10,653 nt of DNA from Negativicutes bacterium (GTDB lineage Bacteria; Bacillota_C; Negativicutes; Sporomusales_B; JARLHX01). The notes beneath the pieces are model-generated. The model searched no databases, had not been told where the DNA came from, and saw only the letters and a list, made by a program, of their open reading frames with translations. Both the position numbers and the translations under genes were made by a program. The stretch covers positions 1 through 10,653 of the forward strand of contig JARLHX010000151.1 in NCBI GenBank assembly GCA_031292035.1, in the 5' to 3' direction. Below are positions 5,503-10,653 of the stretch, in pieces. Every line of letters begins with the position of its first letter. The first letter of the stretch is position 1.

Positions 5503-7002
5503 TTGGGAAAAGTTACTGGGATGATTCGTGTACTGAGCACGGATGAGATGGAGCTGATCCATCGTTCCGCGCTGCAAGTTCTGGCTGAAACGGGGATGCG
5601 GGTTGAACATGAGGAAGCACAATCCTTACTGGAACAGGCCGGCTGCCAGGTAAATTTTGACACACAAGAGGTTAAATTTCCACCGGCAGTAGTAGAAAAA
5701 GCCATCGACCGGCTGCGCAGGGATTTTTCACCGGCCCAAATGAACAGCGGAGCAGGAAGATTTGCAGAACGGGTACCCATGCGCTACACCGCCATGTACT
5801 TCTCTTCCGTGCCATACCGCATCCACGGAAATTTCGATATCAATTGCGGGGGTTTCTCGCCGTACGTTTACGACCTGGACGGAAATCGTAGGATAGCAAC
5901 GTTGCAGGATGTGCGTGATGGCATCCGCCTGGCAGATGCTTTAGGTAACATCGACCTGGTTGGCCTGCCGTGTTCGGCGGGCGAGGTGCCTTCCAAGCTA
6001 CGGCCGATCGTGATGGCGGCCGAACTGGTGAAACTGACATCCAAGCTGGGGGGAGTGGAAGCCTGGTCGGTGAAGGATGTGAAATATATATCCCGTATCG
6101 CTGAAGTAGTGGCCGGAGGCGCCGAGGCGCTGCGCCAGAAACCGGTGCTGGTAGGATACGGCGAAGCCCGTTCTCCGCTTTGCATCGATAACAATATGGC
6201 ATCCGTGTTTATTGAATATATCCGGCGCGGCTTTCCACAATCGCTGGACACCATGCCGGCGGCGGGTACGACGGCTCCTGCCAGCAGTGCGGGGGCGTTA
6301 ACCCTCGGCCTGGCCGAGACCCTGGGAGGGCTCACCCTGGCCTATGCGGTCCGCCCGGATGCAATCATCAGCCTGGATTTGTGCCCGACGCTCAGCGATA
6401 TGCGCTCGATGATTTTCCCCTATGCCGGCGCCGACCGCATCCCATTGATCGCGGCGGCCGTTCAGATGCTGGGCGAGTTTTACGGACGACCGGGCGGCTG
6501 CCACGGCGGCAAGACCGATGCCTGCATGCCGGGCACGCAGGCCGGCGTGGAAAAAGCTCTTTCCATTATTTTCCCGATCTTAGCCGGCGCCACCGGTGTG
6601 GGCACACTCGGACATATCGAAAATGCCCTCACCTTTTCCTTTGAACAGCTCGTGATCGATAACGAGATTGCCGGTTATATCAAGCGCATACTGCAAGGTT
6701 TCGAAGTTAACGAAGAAACGATCGCCACGAATGTGATCAAAGAAGTTGGCATTAACGGCAACTATTTGCAGCATCCCCATACTGCTGCAAACTTTCGCAA
6801 GGAGTTTTGGCTGCCGGATCTGATGGAGCGCTTACCCTGGGATGCCTGGAACGGTCAAGATCTAAAAGGGTTAGAAGCCAAAGCGAAGGCGCGCGCCCAT
6901 AAGATCCTGGCTAATCATCATCCTCAACCACTTTCAGTTGAACAGATGCACGAGATTGATGCGATTGTAGAAGAAGCCCGCCGCGATCCCTGGTACCAAT
7001 AG
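5503..7002 (+). CDS. MttB-superfamily (trimethylamine methyltransferase-like) protein, non-pyrrolysine
   Basis: A 499-residue protein of the MttB superfamily (COG5598-type), TIM-barrel enzymes that transfer a methyl group from tertiary or quaternary amines to a corrinoid protein. N-terminal RSALQVLAETGMRVEHEEA (21-39) and central ETLGGLTLAYAVRPDA (272-287) fit this family. The segment around 331-350, with GGKTDACMPG then TQAGVEKAL, corresponds to the region that carries pyrrolysine in archaeal MttB. The frame is open with no internal TAG, and Cys341 appears to occupy or neighbour that position, so this is a non-Pyl member like glycine-betaine methyltransferase MtgB. The start is TTG 5503, 8 nt after AAGGAG (5489-5494); ATG 5521 is in frame but too far from that site. 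It follows the GntR gene by 35 nt in the same operon. No corrinoid protein is visible here. The family is secure; the substrate is unknown. Confidence 0.87.
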   Translation: MGKVTGMIRVLSTDEMELIHRSALQVLAETGMRVEHEEAQSLLEQAGCQVNFDTQEVKFPPAVVEKAIDRLRRDFSPAQMNSGAGRFAERVPMRYTAMYFSSVPYRIHGNFDINCGGFSPYVYDLDGNRRIATLQDVRDGIRLADALGNIDLVGLPCSAGEVPSKLRPIVMAAELVKLTSKLGGVEAWSVKDVKYISRIAEVVAGGAEALRQKPVLVGYGEARSPLCIDNNMASVFIEYIRRGFPQSLDTMPAAGTTAPASSAGALTLGLAETLGGLTLAYAVRPDAIISLDLCPTLSDMRSMIFPYAGADRIPLIAAAVQMLGEFYGRPGGCHGGKTDACMPGTQAGVEKALSIIFPILAGATGVGTLGHIENALTFSFEQLVIDNEIAGYIKRILQGFEVNEETIATNVIKEVGINGNYLQHPHTAANFRKEFWLPDLMERLPWDAWNGQDLKGLEAKAKARAHKILANHHPQPLSVEQMHEIDAIVEEARRDPWYQ

Positions 7003-7116
7003 GGATAACGCCGGCGAGGGCTGGAAAGGAGAGAAGGCCCCAGTGGGCGTAGACTGCCCGAAGCACGTAGCTAAATCGATCCCTTTTTACCCTAACAGCA
7101 TGAGGAGGATTTGAAT

Positions 7117-8520
7117 ATGAACAGTCGAATGGTCAAAATCAACCTGGTCTTTACCCTGATGATCCTGTGCAGCATGGTTTTTTCCGGCTGCGCAGCACCA
7201 GCCGCTGCTCCAACCGCGGCTCCGCAGGCCCCGGCAGCAGCCCAGGCTACCACGGCACCGGCAGGGCCGGCAGTTTCCAACCCCAGCGGTGGAAAAGTTA
7301 ATTTAACTTTCTGGTGGTGGGCAGAAAGCGATGCTCCGGGTGCAGATAAATGGATGGCCGAAACCGTGGCCGATTATGAAAAACTTAACCCGAACGTGAC
7401 GGTTAATGTGGTGCCCCAATCGACCGATACGCTGATCAGCGCCTTCACAGCCGCAGCCAGCGCTAAAAGCGGTCCGGACCTCGCTTCGCAATGGGCCACC
7501 ATCCCGATTTTGTCTCAGGTTTGGGCTGGCGCAGTCAACCCAATCAGCGATCTGGTGCCTGCTGACGAAATGAAGCATTGGATCAATACCAATGAGAACC
7601 TTTACAACGGCAAGGTATGGGCCGCGCCGATGTACTTGATGGGTATCCCGTTAGCTTACAATAAAGACCTCTTCAAGAAAGCTGGACTGGACCCCGAAAA
7701 GCCGATAACCACCTGGACCGATTTTATGGCCGCCTGCGACGCTCTCAAAAAGGCCGGCATCACGCCTTTGGGAGCCGGCGGCGCAAAATCCAGTGCTTTC
7801 GGCGCCTGGATGTTCTCCATCCTGGGCGTACAGGATCTTGACTCAGTGGGAGATATCAAGGATGCAGCGGTTGGTACAACCCCCTTTAAATCCGATAAAT
7901 ACACCCGCTGGATTGCAGAAATCGCCACGATGGTCAAGAATGGTTATTTCAACGATGACGTTGGATCATTGGACATGCAAACAGGGCAGGATCTCTTCCC
8001 GCAGGGCAAAGTGGCGATGGCCTGGGGAACGGATGGCAATGTGGTGGCATGGCAAAAGACGCTGGGTGCGGATAAAGTTGGCGTGATGAAGACCCCGATT
8101 TTTGGCAAAGGCAAACTTGCTTCTGCTTATAACGCTACCCAGTCTACCAGCTTTTTTGTCACCTCCTGGTCCAAGCAACCGCAAGAAGCGGCTAAATTCC
8201 TGGTCTTTATGCACACCCCCGACCGCCAGGCATCCTGGTATAAGATGACCGGCGTCGTTCCGGCAGATGACCGCTTCGATTTAACCCAAATCACCGACCC
8301 GTTCCAAAAACAACTGGCCCAATTCGACCTGTCACCCCAGAACGTCTGGCTGGAAAATTTCATCCCAACCCAGATGGACACGGATGGTCTACGTCCAGGC
8401 GGTTCGATGTTGGCATCCGGTTCTTCAGCGGATGATGTGGTTGCACTGATCGACCGCACACTAAACCTGTGGCGCACACAAAACCCGGCGGATGTAAAAA
8501 CTTTCCAGAATTGGAAGTAA
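7117..8520 (+). CDS. Extracellular solute-binding lipoprotein, family 1 (CUT1 ABC importer)
   Basis: The 467-residue binding protein of a carbohydrate-type ABC importer. A lipoprotein signal peptide (residues 1-24, basic MNSRMVK and then a hydrophobic run) ends in VFSGC, making Cys25 the lipidated residue. An Ala/Pro/Thr tether of about 34 residues follows, and the fold begins at VNLTFWWWAE. AYNKDLFKKAGLDPEKPITTWTDF-type spacing, MAWGTDGN and the C-terminal EAAKFLVFMHTPD are typical of SBP_bac_1 (MalE/UgpB-like) proteins. TTG 7111 is in frame, but GAGGAGG (7102-7108) is spaced 8 nt from ATG 7117, so ATG is chosen. The gene lies 114 nt after the methyltransferase and before two permeases. CUT1 binding proteins take oligosaccharides but also glycerophosphodiesters, so sugar is not assured. 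The family is secure; the ligand is unknown. Confidence 0.93.
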   Translation: MNSRMVKINLVFTLMILCSMVFSGCAAPAAAPTAAPQAPAAAQATTAPAGPAVSNPSGGKVNLTFWWWAESDAPGADKWMAETVADYEKLNPNVTVNVVPQSTDTLISAFTAAASAKSGPDLASQWATIPILSQVWAGAVNPISDLVPADEMKHWINTNENLYNGKVWAAPMYLMGIPLAYNKDLFKKAGLDPEKPITTWTDFMAACDALKKAGITPLGAGGAKSSAFGAWMFSILGVQDLDSVGDIKDAAVGTTPFKSDKYTRWIAEIATMVKNGYFNDDVGSLDMQTGQDLFPQGKVAMAWGTDGNVVAWQKTLGADKVGVMKTPIFGKGKLASAYNATQSTSFFVTSWSKQPQEAAKFLVFMHTPDRQASWYKMTGVVPADDRFDLTQITDPFQKQLAQFDLSPQNVWLENFIPTQMDTDGLRPGGSMLASGSSADDVVALIDRTLNLWRTQNPADVKTFQNWK

Positions 8521-8538
8521 TTCGCTAGCAGAATGAAA

Positions 8539-8594
8539 GAGCTCTAAAGGTCGCACGTCTGCCAGAGAAAACTGGTACCTGACCTTTAGAGCTC
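8539..8594 (+). other. Intergenic stem-loop between binding-protein and permease genes
   Basis: GAGCTCTAAAGGTC (8539-8552) is perfectly complementary to GACCTTTAGAGCTC (8581-8594), a 14-bp stem. The 28-nt loop holds a smaller CCAG/CTGG stem (8562-8565/8572-8575). No U-run follows. It begins 19 nt after the binding-protein stop codon, the position where malE-malF-type operons carry structures that block 3' decay, giving more binding protein than permease. Confidence 0.75.
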
Positions 8595-8626
8595 CGCTTT
8601 GGGAGGCTGGCAGGCGGAAACCATTC

Positions 8627-9511
8627 ATGAATAAACTCGGATTAATCACTCGCAACAAGTGGACCCCCTATTTCTATGTTTTACCTGTCGTTATTTTAAT
8701 ACTTTTTGTTTTCGTTTTTCCACTGGTAAGCATTTTTCGCTATTCGCTGATATCCCAACAGGGAGAAAAGGAAGTCTTCGTCGGCCTGGCGAATTTCCAG
8801 TTTATTAGCTCCGACTTTATCTTCTGGAAAGCGCTGGAGAACAACCTTACCTTGCTGCTGGTTGTCCCTATTCTGACGGTTATATCGCTGCTGGTAGCCA
8901 TCTCGCTGTATGAACGGGTGCGCGGCTGGGGGTTCTACCGCAGCTTGATCTTCATGCCATTTGTGCTGCCATCGGTAGTGATCGGGATTGTCTTTATTTA
9001 CCTGTTAGAAAAAGACGGCATTATCAACACCATCCTGCAGGCGGTGGGGCTTAAATTTCTGGCCCTGGATTGGCTGGGCAACGCCAATATGGCGCTGCCG
9101 ACCTTGATGGGGATCATTACCTGGCGCGAACTGGGGTTTGGAGTGGTACTTTTACTGGCAGCGATGCTGGCTCTGCCAGAGGAACTGAACGAAGCTGCCA
9201 AATTAGACGGCGCCAACTGGTTTCAAGAGCATATTTACGTCACCATCCCACAGCTGAAACCGGTGTTAACCTTTTTCATCGTGAATGAAGCCATCACCAT
9301 GATCAGCTGGGTGTTTGGCTACGTGTATGTCGTTACCGGCGGCGGACCCGGATTTGCCACCACGGTACTGGAATTATATATCTGGAAATATGCCTTTGCT
9401 TATCGGGCCTACGGTGTCGCCTCGGCGGTGGCCGTGATTTTACTGTTGATCACCTTCGGCGTAATGATGTTTGGGTTGCGTGGAATTTTTGATGAGGGGG
9501 AACAATCATGA
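8627..9511 (+). CDS. CUT1 ABC transporter permease, MalF/UgpA-like
   Basis: A 294-residue inner-membrane permease with six predicted helices, starting at about residue 14 and ending at about 285. The cytoplasmic EAA loop that docks the ATPase reads EELNEAAKLDGANWFQ with IPQL after it (about 185-210), matching EAA---G---------I-LP. TGGGPGFAT (237-245) is the hallmark of the first permease of CUT1 systems. The length is normal for UgpA/LacF-type proteins, without MalF's large periplasmic insert. The ribosome site AGGCGGA (8612-8618) is moderate, 8 nt before ATG 8627, and a stem-loop precedes it. It overlaps the next permease gene by 4 nt (ATGA), so the two are translationally coupled and should form the heterodimeric pore. 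Confidence 0.94.
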   Translation: MNKLGLITRNKWTPYFYVLPVVILILFVFVFPLVSIFRYSLISQQGEKEVFVGLANFQFISSDFIFWKALENNLTLLLVVPILTVISLLVAISLYERVRGWGFYRSLIFMPFVLPSVVIGIVFIYLLEKDGIINTILQAVGLKFLALDWLGNANMALPTLMGIITWRELGFGVVLLLAAMLALPEELNEAAKLDGANWFQEHIYVTIPQLKPVLTFFIVNEAITMISWVFGYVYVVTGGGPGFATTVLELYIWKYAFAYRAYGVASAVAVILLLITFGVMMFGLRGIFDEGEQS

Positions 9512-10362
9512 CAGAATACACCCCTCCCAAGGTTTTAATAAACGCAGAAAATTTCCGCAAAGTGATCTTCCAGCTCCTGCTGGTGGCCATCAGCATTGCA
9601 GATCTATTCCCGATCTATTATGTGATAGTCACTTCTTTTAAAACCCATCCGGAATATCTTCATAACCTGTTTGGGCCGCCCATTTCACCCACATTTGATA
9701 ATTTCCAACAGGCGTTGATCCAGGGAAATTTGCTGTTGTGGTTCCGCAACAGCGTGATTATGACGGTAACAACGGTAACCATCGTCACGCTGATTTGCAG
9801 CGCAGCGGCATTTGCAACCAGTAAGATGGAATTCAAGGGACGTAAGGCCCTGCTTCGAATCCTGGTCTCTTTGATGATTATGCCGCCCGTCGTAATGATT
9901 ATTCCGCTGTTCCTGTTGATGGTACGGGTGGGATTAATCAATAACTTTCTCGGTGTGATCATTATTTACTCCGGACTGCTGGCTCCGTTCTCGGTCTATC
10001 TATTAAACAGCTTTTTCGGTACCATCCAGGATGAAATCCTGGCGGCGGCTTCGATCGACGGCTGCTCGACCTTCCAAATTTTTCGCTATATCGTACTGCC
10101 GCTTTCCGGACCGGCCATTACAACCCAGGTGGTGGTCAACGGGCTGTGGGTTTGGAATGAGCTGATGATCTCGTTGATTTTCTTGCAAGGGAACGACATC
10201 CGCACATTAATGCCGGGGTTGACCCAGTTTCAGGGACGCTTCACTATCAACCAGCCGCTCATCATGGCGGGGGCCCTGCTGGGCATGTTACCGGTTATGC
10301 TGCTTTACCTGGTAGGCCAAAAATATTTTGTGCGCGGTTTAACCGCCGGCGCCGTGAAATGA
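9508..10362 (+). CDS. CUT1 ABC transporter permease, MalG/UgpE-like
   Basis: The 284-residue second permease of the importer, also with about six membrane helices. DNFQQAL (64-70) and FRNSVIMTV (79-87) are typical of the MalG-type N-terminal half. The EAA loop is DEILAAASIDGCSTFQIFRYIVLP (175-198), with Gly185 and the final LP. WNE (216-218) and the C-terminal KYFVRGLTAGAVK are classic MalG/UgpE endings. The start ATG overlaps the preceding stop as ATGA, and GAGGGGG (9494-9500) within the upstream gene serves as ribosome site. The next gene begins 8 nt after its stop. No ATPase gene is seen in the window; it may lie further downstream, or a shared MsmK/MsiK-type ATPase may serve the system, as is common for CUT1 importers. 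Confidence 0.94.
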   Translation: MTEYTPPKVLINAENFRKVIFQLLLVAISIADLFPIYYVIVTSFKTHPEYLHNLFGPPISPTFDNFQQALIQGNLLLWFRNSVIMTVTTVTIVTLICSAAAFATSKMEFKGRKALLRILVSLMIMPPVVMIIPLFLLMVRVGLINNFLGVIIIYSGLLAPFSVYLLNSFFGTIQDEILAAASIDGCSTFQIFRYIVLPLSGPAITTQVVVNGLWVWNELMISLIFLQGNDIRTLMPGLTQFQGRFTINQPLIMAGALLGMLPVMLLYLVGQKYFVRGLTAGAVK

Positions 10363-10370
10363 GGAATAGT

Positions 10371-10653
10371 ATGAAAGCGGGTTCTTTTTCGGATCAAGTT
10401 GCTTTGTGGGGGGTGGACCGCCCGCCGGCCGACCCCGAGATGCTGCTAAATTTCATAGAAAAGTTGGCGCACAACCAGGCTGTGCCCGCTGTGGCGCAAA
10501 GCCTGGCTGAATTAGAAGCCCGCCGTGGCCCATTGCAGAAGCGCCTGCGCCATTCACTGGGACTGGATCCCTGGCCCGAGCGGACGGCGCTCAACGTACA
10601 AATGGTGGGTGAACTGCAGCGACCCGGTTACAAAATCGAGAAGCTGATCTACG
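10371..10653 (+). CDS. Partial alpha/beta-hydrolase/acetylxylan-esterase-like protein (N-terminus)
   Basis: The first 94 residues of a gene running off the right edge. GAGGA (10361-10365) lies 5 nt before ATG 10371 and overlaps the stop of the permease gene, so it is co-transcribed and probably coupled. The sequence begins with a helical region without a signal peptide, then RHSLGLDPWPERTALN (about 60-75) and GELQRPGYKIEKLIY (80-94). The latter two resemble the lead-in of large alpha/beta hydrolases of the acetylxylan-esterase/Abhydrolase_7 group, in which a phrase like RDGYRIEKL precedes the first core strand. The catalytic residues lie beyond the window, so function is tentative. In this operon it might cleave an ester or conjugate brought in by the importer. 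It is truncated by the window, not by a mutation. Confidence 0.65.
   Translation, partial: MKAGSFSDQVALWGVDRPPADPEMLLNFIEKLAHNQAVPAVAQSLAELEARRGPLQKRLRHSLGLDPWPERTALNVQMVGELQRPGYKIEKLIY

Noticed and set aside
5496..5521. ATG at 5496 or ATG at 5521 as the start of the MttB-like gene
   Set aside because: ATG 5496 is out of frame. ATG 5521 is in frame but 26 nt from AAGGAG, whereas TTG 5503 is spaced 8 nt from it. 5521 remains a fallback.
5868..6335. 155-codon minus-strand frame inside the MttB-like gene
   Set aside because: A long shadow frame due to codon bias of the sense gene. The Pro/Ser/Arg-rich, domain-less translation is typical of antisense frames.
7003..7116. Separate promoter or terminator between the methyltransferase and the binding protein
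   Set aside because: Only a 4-bp GGGC/GCCC stem (7045-7048/7056-7059) and no -35/-10 pair with acceptable spacing were found, so read-through from the GntR promoter is assumed.

Overview
The window looks like chromosomal DNA of a bacterium of moderate GC content, probably Chloroflexota (Anaerolineae-like). The clearest hint is the solute-binding lipoprotein, whose mature end is a long Ala/Pro/Thr linker of the kind common in that group. A GC-rich palindromic repeat, an MttB-superfamily enzyme without pyrrolysine and TTG/GTG-type start contexts are compatible. This is inference from style; no rRNA or tRNA is present to confirm it.

Layout. (1) 51-2166: a TetR-family regulator (minus) diverges from an alpha/beta hydrolase (plus). 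The 160-nt gap holds back-to-back promoters sharing one palindrome, so the regulator probably controls both genes. A strong hairpin lies in the hydrolase leader. (2) 2392-4401: a small zinc-dependent nucleoside/nucleobase deaminase (plus) converges, with only 9 nt between stop codons, on a GT39/ArnT-like membrane glycosyltransferase (minus). (3) 4402-4759: a 358-nt divergent intergenic region. It contains a 157-bp MITE-like element with imperfect 23-bp terminal inverted repeats and an 8-bp target-site duplication, then a strong sigma70-type promoter overlapped by a perfect 10+10 bp palindrome. (4) 4760-10653: a likely operon: GntR/FCD regulator, MttB-superfamily methyltransferase, CUT1-type solute-binding lipoprotein, two CUT1 permeases, and the start of an alpha/beta hydrolase/esterase-like gene cut by the window edge.

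The operon in (4) is the most interesting part. An MttB-like (quaternary/tertiary amine:corrinoid methyltransferase-type) enzyme is encoded with a carbohydrate-type ABC importer and a putative esterase under one FCD-type repressor. A simple reading is uptake of a methylated amine conjugate, release of the amine by hydrolysis, and demethylation. The substrate is unproven, and no ABC ATPase, corrinoid protein or second methyltransferase is visible here. A stem-loop with a 14-bp perfect outer stem between the binding-protein gene and the first permease gene probably sets their expression ratio.
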